Source: Ptiloglossa arizonensis (Eukaryota > Arthropoda > Insecta > Hymenoptera > Colletidae). Taken from it: a DNA stretch of 64,000 bases. Where the stretch lies: NCBI RefSeq assembly GCF_051014685.1, contig NW_027478419.1, positions 496,001 to 560,000 on the forward strand. The letters run 5' to 3'. Under the pieces are notes generated by a model. It had not been told where the DNA came from and searched no databases. It saw only the letters and a program-made list of their open reading frames with translations. The position numbers and the translations under genes are program-made. This document shows positions 1 through 11,727 of the stretch, in pieces; position 1 is the stretch's first letter; each line of letters starts with the position of its first letter.

Positions 1-1184
1 AAAATTTTGAGTTTCTCAAGCGTTTCTTACTTCCAAACTGCCATATCTCGCGAACGGATCGACCAATCCGCAAAATTTCTGTTGCATGTGCAAGTAGAAT
101 CTTGCCCGATTACAACGGTATGCGTACTTTTCCCCTAGGCCGTTCTAGTTATTTCGTTTCGAGCATCAGAACTGCGCAAATTTTGAGTTTCTCAAGCGTT
201 TCTTACCTCCCAACTGCCATATCTCGCGAACGGATTGACCAATCCGCAAAATTTCTGTTGCGTCTGAAAGTAGAAACTCGCCCGATTACAACGGTGTGCG
301 TACTATTCCCCTAGGCCGTTCTAGTTACTCGTTTCGAGCATCAGAACTGCGCAAATTTTGAGTTTCTCAAGCGTTTCTTACATCCAAACTGCCATATCTC
401 GCGAACGGATCGACCAATCCGCAAAATTTCTGTTGCGTCTGAAAGTAGAAACTCGCCCGATTACAACGGTGTGCCTACTATTCCCCTAGGCCGTTCTAGT
501 TACTCGTTTCGAGCATCAGAACTGCGAAAATTTTGAGTTTCTCAAGCGTTTCTTATATCCAAACTGCCATATCTCGCGAACGGATTGATCAATCCGCAAA
601 ATTTCTGTTGCGTCTGAAAGTAGAAACTCGCCCGATTACAACGGTGTGCGTACTATTCCCCTAGGCCGTTCTAGTTACTCGTTTCGAGCATCAGAACTGC
701 GAAAATTTTGAGTTTCTCAAGCGTTTCTTATATCCAAACTGCCATATCTCGCGAACGGATTGATCAATCCGCAAAATTTCTGTTGCATCTGAAAGTAGAA
801 ACTCGCCCGATTACAACGGTATGCGTACTTTTCCCCTAGCCCGTTCTAGTTATTCGTTTCGAGCATCAGAACTGCGAAAATTTTGAGTTTCTCAAGCGTT
901 TCTTACTTCCAAACTGCCATATCTCGCGAACGGATCGACCAATCCGCAAAATTTCTGTTGCATGTGCAAGTAGAATCTCGCCCGATTACAACGGTATGCG
1001 TACTTTTCCCCTAGGCCGTTCTAGTTATTTCGTTTCGAGCATCAGAACTGCGCAAATTTTGAGTTTCTCAAGCGTTTCTTACCTCCCAACTGCCATATCT
1101 CGCGAACGGATTGACCAATCCGCAAAATTTCTGTTGCGTCTGAAAGTAGAAACTCGCCCGATTACAACGGTGTGCGTACTATTC

Positions 1185-3326
1185 CCCTAGGCCGTTCCAG
1201 TTATTCATTTCGAGCATCAGAACTGCGAAAATTTTGAGTTTCTCAAGCGTTTCTTACTTCCAAACTGCCATATCTCGCGAACGGATCGACCAATCCGCAA
1301 AATTTCTGTTGCATGTGCAAGTAGAATCTTGCCCGATTACAACGGTATGCGTACTTTTCCCCTAGGCCGTTCTAGTTATTTCGTTTCGAGCATCAGAACT
1401 GCGCAAATTTTGAGTTTCTCAAGCGTTTCTTACCTCCCAACTGCCATATCTCGCGAACGGATTGACCAATCCGCAAAATTTCTGTTGCGTCTGAAAGTAG
1501 AAACTCGCCCGATTACAACGGTGTGCGTACTATTCCCCTAGGCCGTTCTAGTTACTCGTTTCGAGCATCAGAACTGCGCAAATTTTGAGTTTCTCAAGCG
1601 TTTCTTACATCCAAACTGCCATATCTCGCGAACGGATTGATCAATCCGCAAAATTTCTGTTGCGTCTGAAAGTAGAAACTCGCCCGATTACAACGGTGTG
1701 CCTACTATTCCCCTAGGCCGTTCTAGTTACTCGTTTCGAGCATCAGAACTGCGAAAATTTTGAGTTTCTCAAGCGTTTCTTATATCCAAACTGCCATATC
1801 TCGCGAACGGATTGATCAATCCGCAAAATTTCTGTTGCATCTGAAAGTAGAAACTCGCCCGATTACAACGGTATGCGTACTTTTCCCCTAGCCCGTTCTA
1901 GTTATTCGTTTCGAGCATCAGAACTGCGAAAATTTTGAGTTTCTCAAGCGTTTCTTATTTCCAAACTGCCATATCTCGCGAACGGATTGATCAATTCGCA
2001 AAATTTCTGCGGCATCTGAAAGTAGAAACTCGCCCGATTACAACGGTATGCGCACTTTTCCCCTAGGCCGTTCCAGTTATTCATTTCGAGCATCAGAACT
2101 GCGAAAATTTTGAGTTTCTCAAGCGTTTCTTACTTCCAAACTGCCATATCTCGCGAACGGATCGACCAATCCGCAAAATTTCTGTTGCATGTGCAAGTAG
2201 AATCTCGCCCGATTACAACGGTATGCGTACTTTTTCCCTAGGCCGTTCTAGTTATTTCGTTTCGAGCATCAGAACTGCGCAAATTTTGAGTTTCTCAAGC
2301 GTTTCTTACCTCCCAACTGCCATATCTCGCGAACGGATTGACCAATCCGCAAAATTTCTGTTGCGTCTGAAAGTAGAAACTCGCCCGATTACAACGGTGT
2401 GCGTACTATTCCCCTAGGCCGTTCTAGTTACTCGTTTCGAGCATCAGAACTGCGCAAATTTTGAGTTTCTCAAGCGTTTCTTACATCCAAACTGCCATAT
2501 CTCGCGAACGGATTGATCAATCCGCAAAATTTCTGTTGCGTCTGAAAGTAGAAACTCGCCCGATTACAACGGTGTGCCTACTATTCCCCTAGGCCGTTCT
2601 AGTTACTCGTTTCGAGCATGAGAACTGCGAAAATTTTGAGTTTCTCAAGCGTTTCTTATATCCAAACTGCCATATCTCGCGAACGGATTGATCAATCCGC
2701 AAAATTTCTGTTGCATCTGAAAGTAGAAACTCGCCCGATTACAACGGTATGCGTACTTTTCCCCTAGCCCGTTCTAGTTATTCGTTTCGAGCATCAGAAC
2801 TGCGAAAATTTTGAGTTTCTCAAGCGTTTCTTATTTCCAAACTGCCATATCTCGCGAACGGATTGATCAATTCGCAAAATTTCTGCGGCATCTGAAAGTA
2901 GAAACTCGCCCGATTACAACGGTATGCGCACTTTTCCCCTAGGCCGTTCCAGTTATTCATTTCGAGCATCAGAACTGCGAAAATTTTGAGTTTCTCAGGC
3001 GTTTCTTACTTCCAAACTGCCATATCTCGCGAACGGATCGACCAATCCGCAAAATTTCTGTTGCATGTGCAAGTAGAATCTCGCCCGATTACAACGGTAT
3101 GCGTACTTTTCCCCTAGGCCGTTCTAGTTATTTCGTTTCGAGCATCAGAACTGCGCAAATTTTGAGTTTCTCAAGCGTTTCTTACCTCCCAACTGCCATA
3201 TCTCGCGAACGGATTGACCAATCCGCAAAATTTCTGTTGCGTCTGAAAGTAGAAACTCGCCCGATTACAACGGTGTGCGTACTATTCCCCTAGGCCGTTC
3301 TAGTTACTCGTTTCGAGCATCAGAAC
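1185..3326 (+). repeat. Five-monomer tandem duplication, 876-bp period
   Basis: Sequence from about 1,185 to 2,450 recurs at about 2,061 to 3,326, giving roughly 2.4 copies of an 876-bp unit (four 175-bp monomers plus one 176-bp monomer). Shared rare markers include GTGCCTACTATT at 1,698 and 2,574, the extra-T monomer at 1,378, 2,254 and 3,130, and CTGCGGCATC. Only scattered single-base differences were seen, such as TCTTGCCCG against TCTCGCCCG and CATGAG against CATCAG. The first part of the window (1 to about 610) is a further copy at a lag of 1,227 bp (seven monomers plus two bases). Confidence 0.8.
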
Positions 3327-4580
3327 TGCGAAAATTTTGAGTTTCTCAAGCGTTTCTTATATCCAAACTGCTATATCTCGCGAACGGATTGATCAATCCG
3401 CAAAATTTCTGTTGCATCTGAAAGTAGAAACTCGCCCGATTACAACGGTATGCGCACTTTTCCCCAGGCCGTTCTAGTTATTCGTGTCGAGCATCAGAAC
3501 TGCGAAAATTTTGAGTTTCTCAAGCGTTTCTTACATCCAAACTTCCATATCTCGCGAACGGATTGACCAATCCGCAAAATATCTGTTGCATCTGAAAGTA
3601 GAAACTCGCCCGATTACAACGGTATGCGTACTTTTCCCCTAGGCCGTTCTAGTTATTCGTTTCGAGCATCAGAACTGCGAAAATTTTGAGTTTCTCAAGC
3701 GTTTCTTATTTCCAAACTGCCATATCTCGCGAACGGATTGATCAATTCGCAAAATTTCTGCGGCATCTGAAAGTAGAAACTCGCCCGATTACAACGGTAT
3801 GCGCACTTTTCCCCTAGGCCGTTCCAGTTATTCATTTCGAGCATCAGAACTGCGAAAATTTTGAGTTTCTCAAGCGTTTCTTACCTCCCAACTGCCATAT
3901 CTCGCGAACGGATTGACCAATCCGCAAAATTTCTGTTGCGTCTGAAAGTAGAAACTCGCCCGATTACAACGGTGTGCGTACTATTCCCCTAGGCCGTTCT
4001 AGTTACTCGTTTCGAGCATCAGAACTGCGAAAATTTTGAGTTTCTCAAGCGTTTCTTATATCCAACCTGCCATATCTCGCGAACGGATTGATCAATCCGC
4101 AAAATTTCTGTTGCATCTGAAAGTAGAAACTCGCCCGATTACAACGGTATGCGCACTTTTCCCCAGGCCGTTCTAGTTATTCGTGTCGAGCATCAGAACT
4201 GCGAAAATTTTGAGTTTCTCAAGCGTTTCTTACATCCAAACTTCCATATCTCGCGAACGGATTGACCAATCCGCAAAATATCTGTTGCATCTGAAAGTAG
4301 AAACTCGCCCGATTACAACGGTATGCGTACTTTTCCCCTAGGCCGTTCTAGTTATTCGTTTCGAGCATCAGAACTGCGAAAATTTTGAGTTTCTCAAGCG
4401 TTTCTTATTTCCAAACTGCCATATCTCGCGAACGGATTGATCAATTCGCAAAATTTCTGCGGCATCTGAAAGTAGAAACTCGCCCGATTACAACGGTATG
4501 CGCACTTTTCCCCTAGGCCGTTCCAGTTATTCATTTCGAGCATCAGAACTGCGAAAATTTTGAGTTTCTCAAGCGTTTCT
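3170..4580 (+). repeat. Four-monomer tandem duplication, 699-bp period
   Basis: About 3,170-3,880 is repeated at about 3,870-4,580. Diagnostic shared variants are the one-base deletion TTTTCCCCAGG at 3,462 and 4,161, AAACTTCCATATC at 3,541 and 4,240, CAAAATATCTG, and CCTCCCAACTGCC at 3,185 and 3,884. The lag of 699 is 4 x 175 minus the one deleted base. The first CCTCCC monomer begins GCGCAAATTTT and its copy GCGAAAATTTT, so exchange or mutation followed the duplication. Confidence 0.8.
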
Positions 4581-5239
4581 TACATCCAAACTGCCATATC
4601 TCGCGAACGGATCGACCAATCCGCAAAATTTCTGTTGCATGTGCAAGTAGAATCTCGCCCGATTACAACGGTATGCGTACTTTTCCCCTAGGCCGTTCTA
4701 GTTATTTCGTTTCGAGCATCAGAACTGCGCAAATTTTGAGTTTCTCAAGCGTTTCTTACCTCCCAACTGCCATATCTCGCGAACGGATTGACCAATCCGT
4801 AAAATTTCTGTTGCGTCTGAAAGTAGAAACTCGCCCGATTACAACGGTGTGCGTACTATTCCCCTAGGCCGTTCTAGTTACTCGTTTCGAGCATCAGAAC
4901 TGCGCAAATTTTGAGTTTCTCAATCGTTTCTTATATCCAAACTGCCATATCTCGCGAACGGATTGATCAATCCGCAAAATTTCTTTTGCGTCTGAAAGTA
5001 GAAGCTCGCCCGATTACAACGGTGTGCGTACTATTCCCCTAGGCCGTTCTAGTTACTCGTTTCGAGCATCAGAACTGCGAAAATTTTGAGTTTCTCAAGC
5101 GTTTCTTATATCCAAACTGCCATATCTCGCGAACGGATTGATCAATCCGCAAAATTTCTGTTGCATCTGAAAGTAGAAACTGGCCCGATTACAACGGTAT
5201 GCGTACTTTTCCCCTAGGCCGTTCTAGTTATTCGTTTCG

Positions 5240-6945
5240 AGCATCAGAACTGCGAAAATTTTGAGTTTCTCAAGCGTTTCTTATTTCCAAACTGCCATAT
5301 CTCGCGAACGGATTGATCAATTCGCAAAATTTCTGCGGCATCTGAAAGTAGAAACTCGCCCGATTACAACGGTATGCGCACTTTTCCCCTAGGTCGTTCC
5401 AGTTATTCATTTCGAGCATCAGAACTGCGAAAATTTTGCGTTTCTCAAGCGTTCCTTACCTCCAAACTGCCATATCTCGCGAACAGATTGACCAATCCGC
5501 AAAATTTCTGTGGCATCTGAAAGTAGAAACTCACCCGATTACAACGGTGTGCGTACTCTTCCCCTATGCCGTTCTAGTTACTCGTTTCGAGCATCAGAAC
5601 TGCGAAAATTTTGAGTTTCTCAAGCGTTTCTTACATCCAAACGGCCATATCTCGCGAACGGATTGAACAATCCGCAAAATTTCTGTTGCATCTGAAAGTA
5701 GAAACTCACCCGATTACAACGGTATGCGCACTCTTCCCCTATGCCGTTCTAGTTACTCGTTTCGAGCATCAGAACTGCGAAAATTTTGAGTTTCTCAAGC
5801 GTTTCTTACCTCCAAACTGCCATATCTCGCGAACGGATTGACCCATCCGCAAAATTTCTGTTGCATCTGAAAGTAGAAACTCGCCCGATTACAACGGTAT
5901 GCGCACTTCTCCCCTAGGCCGTTCTAGTTATTCGTGTCGAGCATCAGAACTGCGAAAATTTTGAGTTTCTCAAGCGTTTCTTACCTCCAAACTGCCATAT
6001 CTCGCGAACGGATTGACCCATCCGCAAAATTTCTGTTGCGTCTGAAAGTAGAAACTCGCCCGATTACAACGGTATGCGCACTTTTCCCCTAGGCCGTTCC
6101 AGTTATTCATTTCGAGCATCAGAACTGCGAAAATTTTGAGTTTCTCAAGCGTTTCTTATTTCCAAACTGCCATATCTCGCGAACGGATTGATCAATTCGC
6201 AAAATTTCTGCGGCATCTGAAAGTAGAAACTCGCCCGATTACAACGGTATGCGCACTTTTCCCCTAGGTCGTTCCAGTTATTCATTTCGAGCATCAGAAC
6301 TGCGAAAATTTTGCGTTTCTCAAGCGTTCCTTACCTCCAAACTACCATATCTCGCGAACAGATTGACCAATCCGCAAAATTTCTGTGGCATCTGAAAGTA
6401 GAAACTCACCCGATTACAACGGTGTGCGTACTCTTCCCCTATGCCGTTCTAGTTACTCGTTTCGAGCACCAGAACTGCGAAAATTTTGAGTTTCTCAAGC
6501 GTTTCTTACATCCAAACGGCCATATCTCGCGAACGGATTGAACAATCCGCAAAATTTCTGTTGCATCTGAAAGTAGAAACTCACCCGATTACAACGGTAT
6601 GCGCACTCTTCCCCTATGCCGTTCTAGTTACTCGTTTCGAGCATCAGAACTGCGAAAATTTTGAGTTTCTCAAGCGTTTCTTACCTCCAAACTGCCATAT
6701 CTCGCGAACGGATTGACCCATCCGCAAAATTTCTGTTGCATCTGAAAGTAGAAACTCGCCCGATTACAACGGTATGCGCACTTCTCCCCTAGGCCGTTCT
6801 AGTTATTCGTGTCGAGCATCAGAACTGCGAAAATTTTGAGTTTCTCAAGCGTTTCTTACCTCCAAACTGCCATATCTCGCGAACGGATTGACCCATCCGC
6901 AAAATTTCTGTTGCGTCTGAAAGTAGAAACTCGCCCGATTACAAC
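5240..6945 (+). repeat. Five-monomer tandem duplication, 875-bp period, at the flank/core transition
   Basis: About 5,240-6,070 is repeated at about 6,115-6,945. Shared private variants are CCCCTAGGTCG (5,388 and 6,263), TTTTGCGTTTCTCAAGCGTTCC (short form TTTTGCG at 5,435 and 6,310), AACAGATTG in the palindrome arm, AAACGGCC, and CACTTCTCCCC near 5,904 and 6,779. The unit joins left-flank monomers (CTGCGGCATC type) to core-type monomers carrying CCCCTATGCC, so it straddles the domain boundary. The 6,310 copy has a private change, AAACTACCATATC. Confidence 0.8.
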
Positions 6946-8929
6946 GGTGGGTGTAGTTTTCCCCTAGGCCGTTCTAGTTATTCGTTTCGAGCATCAGAAC
7001 TGCGAAAATTTTGAGTTTCTCAAGCGTTTCTTACCTCCAAACTGCCATATCTCGCGAACGGATTCATCAATCCGCAAAATTTCTGTTGCATCTGAAAGTA
7101 GAAACTCGCCCGATTACAACGGTATGCGTACTTTTCCCCTATGCCGTTCTAGTTACTCGTTTCGAGCATCAGAACTGCGAAAATTTTGAGTTTCTCAAGC
7201 GTTTCTTACTTCCAAACTGCCATATCTCGCGAACGGATCGACCAATCCGCAAAATTTCTGTTGCATGTGCAAGTAGAAACTCGCCCGATTACAACGGTAT
7301 GCGCACTTTTCCCCTAGGCGGTTCTAGTTATTCGTTTCGAGCATCAGAACTGCGAAAATTTAGAGTTTCTCAAGCGTTTCTTACCTCCAAACTGCCATAT
7401 CTCGCGAACGGATTGACCTATCCGCAAAATTTCTGTTGCATCTGAAAGTAGAAACTCGCCCGATTACAACGGTATGCGCACTTTTCCCCTAGGCTGTTCT
7501 AGTTATTCGTTTCGAGCATCAGAACTGCGAAAATTTTGAGTTTCTCAAGCGTTTCTTACCTCCAAACTGCCATATCTCGCGAACGGATTGATCAATCCGC
7601 AAAATTTCCGTTGCATCTGAAAGTAGAAACTCGCCCGATTACAACGGTATGCGTACTTTTCCCCTATGCCGTTCTAGTTACTCGTTTCGAGCATCAGAAC
7701 TGCGAAAATTTTGAGTTCCTCAAGCGTTTCTTACATCCAAACTGCCATATCTCGCGAACGGATTGATCAATCCGCAAAATTTCTGTTGCATCTGAAAGTA
7801 GAAACTCGCCCGATTACAACGGTATGCGTACTTTTCCCCTATGCCGTTCTAGTTACTCGTTTCGAGCATCAGAACTGCGAAAATTTTGAGTTTCTCAAGC
7901 GTTTCTTACATCCAAACGGCCATATCTCGCGAACGGATTGAACAATCCGCAAAATTTCTGTTGCATCTGAAAGTAGAAACTCACCCGATTACAACGGTAT
8001 GCGTACTCTTCCCCTATGCCGTTCTAGTTACTCGTTTCGAGCATCAGAACTGCGAAAATTTTGAGTTTCTCAAGCGTTTCTTACCTCCAAACTGCCATAT
8101 CTCGCGAACGGATTGATCAATCCGCAAAATTTCTGTTGCATCTGAAAGTAGAAACTCGCCCGATTACAACGGTATGCGTACTTTTCCCCTATGCCGTTCT
8201 AGTTACTCGTTTCGAGCATCAGAACTGCGAAAATTTTGAGTTTCTCAAGCTTTTCTTATTTCCAAACTGCCATATCTCGCGAACGGATTGATCAATCCGC
8301 AAAATTTCTGTGGCATCTGAAAGTAGAAACTCGCCCGATTACAACGGTATGCGCACTTTCCCCCTAGGCGGTTCTAGTTATTCGTTTCGAGCATCGGAAC
8401 TGCGAAAATTTTGAGTTTCTCAAGCGTTTCTTACCTCCAAAGTGCCATATCTCGCGAACGTATTGATCAATCCGCAAAATTTCTGTTGCATCTGAAAGTA
8501 AAAACTCGCCCGATTACAACGGTATGCGTACTTTTCCCCTATGCCGTTCTAGTTACTCGTTTCGAGCATCAGAACTGCGAAAATTTTGAGTTTCTCAAGC
8601 GTTTCTTAATTCCAAACTGCCATATCTCGCGAACGGATTGACCTATCCGCAAAATTTCTGTTGCGTCTGAAAGTAGAAACTCGCCCGATTACAACGGTAT
8701 GTGTAGTTTTCCCCTAGGCCGTTCCTGTTATTCCTTTCGAGCATCAGAACTGCGAAAATTTTGAGTTTCTCAAGCGTTTCTTACCTCCAAACTGCCATAT
8801 CTCGCGAACGGATTGATTAATCCGCAAAATTTCTGTTGCATCTGAAAGTAGAAACTCGCCCGATTACAACGGTATGCGGACTTTTCCCCTATGCCGTTCT
8901 AGTTACTCGTTTCGAGCATCAGAACTGCG

Positions 8930-9628
8930 AAAATTTTGAGTTTCTCAAGCGTTTCTTATTTCCAAACTGCCATATCTCGCGAACGGATTGACCTATCCGC
9001 AAAATTTCTGTTGCGTCTGAAAGTAGAAACTCGCCCGATTAAAACGGTATGCGTACTTTTCCCCTATGCCGTTCAGGTTATTCGTTTCGAGCATCAGAAC
9101 TGCGAAAATTTTGAGTTCCTCAAGCGTTTCTTACATCCAAACTGCCATATCTCGCGAACGGATTGCCGATCCGCAAAATTTCTGTTGCATCTGAAAGTAG
9201 AAACTCGCCCGATTACAACGGTATGCGCAATTTTCCCCTAGGCCGTTCTAGTTATTCGTTTCGAGCATCAGAACTGCGCAAATTTTGAGTTTCTCAAGCG
9301 TTTCTTACCTCCAAACTGAAATATCTCGCGAACGGATTGACCAATCCGCAAAATTTCTGTTGCGTCTGAAAGTGGAAACTCGCCCGATTACAACGGTGTG
9401 CGTACTATTCCCCTTGGCCGTTCTAGTTACTCGTTTCGAGCATCAGAACTGCGAAAATTTTGTGTTTCTCAAGCGTTTCTTATATCCAAACTGCCATATC
9501 TCGCGAACGAATTGATCAATCCGCAAAATTTCTGTTGCATCTGAAAGTAGAAACTCGCCCGATTACAACGGTATGCGCACTTTTCCCCTAGGCCGTTCTA
9601 GTTATTCGTTTCGAGCATCAGAACTGCG
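8930..9628 (+). repeat. Four-monomer cassette, copy 1 (699 bp)
   Basis: Four dissimilar monomers in fixed order. First is a TTTCC monomer with loop TGACCT, GCGTCTG and GCCGTTCAGG. Second is a 174-bp monomer with GAGTTCCTC, loop TGCCG and GCGCAATTTTCC. Third is a monomer starting GCGCAAATTTT with CTGAAATATC, AAAGTGG and TTCCCCTTGGCC. Fourth is a monomer starting TTTTGTG with TATCC and CGAATTG. The lengths are 175+174+175+175. This copy has GATTAAAACGG in the first monomer. Confidence 0.85.
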
Positions 9629-10503
9629 AAAATTTTGAGTTTCTCAAGCGTTTCTTACCTCCAAACTGCCATATCTCGCGAACGGATTGACCTATCCGCA
9701 AAATTTCTGTTGCGTCTGAAAGTAGAAACTCGCCCGATTACAACGGTGGGTGTAGTTTTCCCCTAGGCCGTTCTAGTTATTCGTTTCGAGCATCAGAACT
9801 GCGAAAATTTTGAGTTTCTCAAGCGTTTCTTACCTCCAAACTGCCATATCTCGCGAACGGATTCATCAATCCGCAAAATTTCTGTTGCATCTGAAAGTAG
9901 AAACTCGCCCGATTACAACGGTATGCGTACTTTTCCCCTATGCCGTTCTAGTTACTCGTTTCGAGCATCAGAACTGCGAAAATTTTGAGTTTCTCAATCG
10001 TTTCTTACATCCAAACTGCCATATCTCGCGAACGGATCGACCAATCCGCAAAATTTCTGTTGCATCTGCAAGTAGAAACCTGCCCGATTGCAACGGTATG
10101 CGTACTTTCCCTCTAGGCCGTTCTAGTTATTCGTTTCGAGCATCAGAACTGCGAAAATTTTGAGTTTCTCAAGCGTTTCTTACTTCCAAACTGCCATATC
10201 TCGCGAACGGATCGACCAATCCGCAAAATTTCTGTTGCATGTGCAAGTAGAAACTCGCCCGATTACAACGGTGTGCGCACTTTTCCCCTAGGCGGTTCTA
10301 GTTATTCGTTTCGAGCATCAGAACTGCGAAAATTTTGAGTTTCTCAAGCGTTTCTTACCTCCAAACTGCCATATCTCGCGAACGGATTGACCTATCCGCA
10401 AAATTTCTGTGGCATCTGAAAGTAGAAACTCGCCCGATTACAACGGTATGCGCACTTTTCCCCTAGGCGGTTCTAGTTATTCGTTTCGAGCATCAGAACT
10501 GCG

Positions 10504-10678
10504 AAAATTTTGAGTTTCTCAAGCGTTTCTTACCTCCAAACTGCCATATCTCGCGAACGGATTGATCAATCCGCAAAATTTCTGTTGCATCTGAAAGTAG
10601 AAACTCGCCCGATTACAACGGTATGCGTACTTTTCCCCTATGCCGTTCTAGTTACTCGTTTCGAGCATCAGAACTGCG
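10504..10678 (+). repeat. Reference monomer (commonest 175-bp version)
   Basis: This copy matches the consensus I read across the core. Taking AAAATTTT as positions 1-8, the relatively constant blocks are about 1-28, 34-59, 67-80, 101-117 and 149-175. The variable windows are about 29-33 (CCTCC, CATCC, CTTCC, TATCC or TTTCC), 60-66 (palindrome loop), 81-95 (GCATCTGAAAG, GCGTCTGAAAG, GCATGTGCAAG or GGCATCTG) and 118-148 (several alternatives around CCCCTATGCC, CCCCTAGGCC and CCCCTAGGCGG). Composition is 31 G and 45 C, 43% G+C, with 13 CpG. The length is 58 codons plus one base, so a reading frame shifts by one at each monomer boundary. Confidence 0.95.
10558..10573. repeat. 16-bp perfect palindrome inside the monomer (example copy)
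   Basis: CGGATTGATCAATCCG reads the same on both strands and sits at monomer positions 55-70, three bases after the TCGCGA palindrome. The same site occurs at one position in every monomer. Most copies keep outer arms CGGAT and ATCCG while the inner six bases vary: TGATCA, TGACCT, CGACCA, TGACCA, TGAACA, TGAACT, TGACCC, TCATCA, TGATTA, GGATCA, CGCCCA and others. One family has a five-base loop, TGCCG. It could be a protein-binding dyad or a weak cruciform; the sequence does not show which. A minority of copies have a broken arm, for example CAATTCG or CGAATTG. Confidence 0.9.
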
Positions 10679-11028
10679 AAAATTTTGAGTTTCTCAAGCG
10701 TTTCTTACTTCCAAACTGCCATATCTCGCGAACGGATCGACCAATCCGCAAAATTTCTGTTGCATGTGCAAGTAGAAACTCGCCCGATTACAACGGTATG
10801 CGCACTTTTCCCCTAGGCGGTTCTAGTTATTCGTTTCGAGCATCAGAACTGCGAAAATTTTGAGTTTCTCAAGCGTTTCTTACCTCCAAACTGCCATATC
10901 TCGCGAACGGATTGACCTATCCGCAAAATTTCTGTTGCATCTGAAAGTAGAAACTCGCCCGATTACAACGGTATGCGCACTTTTCCCCTAGGCGGTTCTA
11001 GTTACTCGTTTCGAGCATCAGAACTGCG

Positions 11029-11727
11029 AAAATTTTGAGTTTCTCAAGCGTTTCTTATTTCCAAACTGCCATATCTCGCGAACGGATTGACCTATCCGCA
11101 AAATTTCTGTTGCGTCTGAAAGTAGAAACTCGCCCGATTACAACGGTATGCGTACTTTTCCCCTATGCCGTTCAGGTTATTCGTTTCGAGCATCAGAACT
11201 GCGAAAATTTTGAGTTCCTCAAGCGTTTCTTACATCCAAACTGCCATATCTCGCGAACGGATTGCCGATCCGCAAAATTTCTGTTGCATCTGAAAGTAGA
11301 AACTCGCCCGATTACAACGGTATGCGCAATTTTCCCCTAGGCCGTTCTAGTTATTCGTTTCGAGCATCAGAACTGCGCAAATTTTGAGTTTCTCAAGCGT
11401 TTCTTACCTCCAAACTGAAATATCTCGCGAACGGATTGACCAATCCGCAAAATTTCTGTTGCGTCTGAAAGTGGAAACTCGCCCGATTACAACGGTGTGC
11501 GTACTATTCCCCTTGGCCGTTCTAGTTACTCGTTTCGAGCATCAGAACTGCGAAAATTTTGTGTTTCTCAAGCGTTTCTTATATCCAAACTGCCATATCT
11601 CGCGAACGAATTGATCAATCCGCAAAATTTCTGTTGCATCTGAAAGTAGAAACTCGCCCGATTACAACGGTATGCGTACTTTTCCCCTATGCCGTTCTAG
11701 TTACTCGTTTCGAGCATCAGAACTGCG
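11029..11727 (+). repeat. Four-monomer cassette, copy 2
   Basis: Same order and markers as the copy at 8,930, at a lag of 2,099 bp (12 monomers minus one base). After the fourth monomer's TATCC/CGAATTG segment it continues into the CCCCTATGCC version, whereas the 8,930 copy continues into CCCCTAGGCC. The point of divergence therefore falls within the fourth monomer. Confidence 0.85.

Larger units (their letters stand above)
1..5240 (+). repeat. Left flank domain of the array
   Basis: About 30 monomers of a distinct set of subfamilies. Markers are CCTCCCAACTGCC (near 207, 1,082, 1,434, 2,309, 3,185, 3,884, 4,759), an extra T making TTATTTCG and a 176-bp unit (at 151, 1,027, 1,378, 2,254, 3,130, 4,704), CAATTCGC followed by CTGCGGCATC (near 1,990, 2,870, 3,740, 4,440), and CCCCTAGCCCG (near 831, 1,885, 2,761), which I saw only here. 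The CCCCTATGCC type that dominates the core is absent. The first three markers reappear only after about 49 kb, so this flank resembles the right flank rather than the adjoining core. Confidence 0.8.

Noticed and set aside
7011..7445. Open frames of 144, 117, 101 and 76 residues repeated many times (for example 7,011-7,445, 10,510-10,863, 11,035-11,340, 61,253-61,735)
   Set aside because: Most begin with TTG inside TTTTGAG, not ATG, and end at TGA or TAG within the next monomer. Since 175 is not divisible by three, each monomer is read in a new frame. No ribosome-binding, splice or domain signal supports them, and variation falls without regard to codon position.
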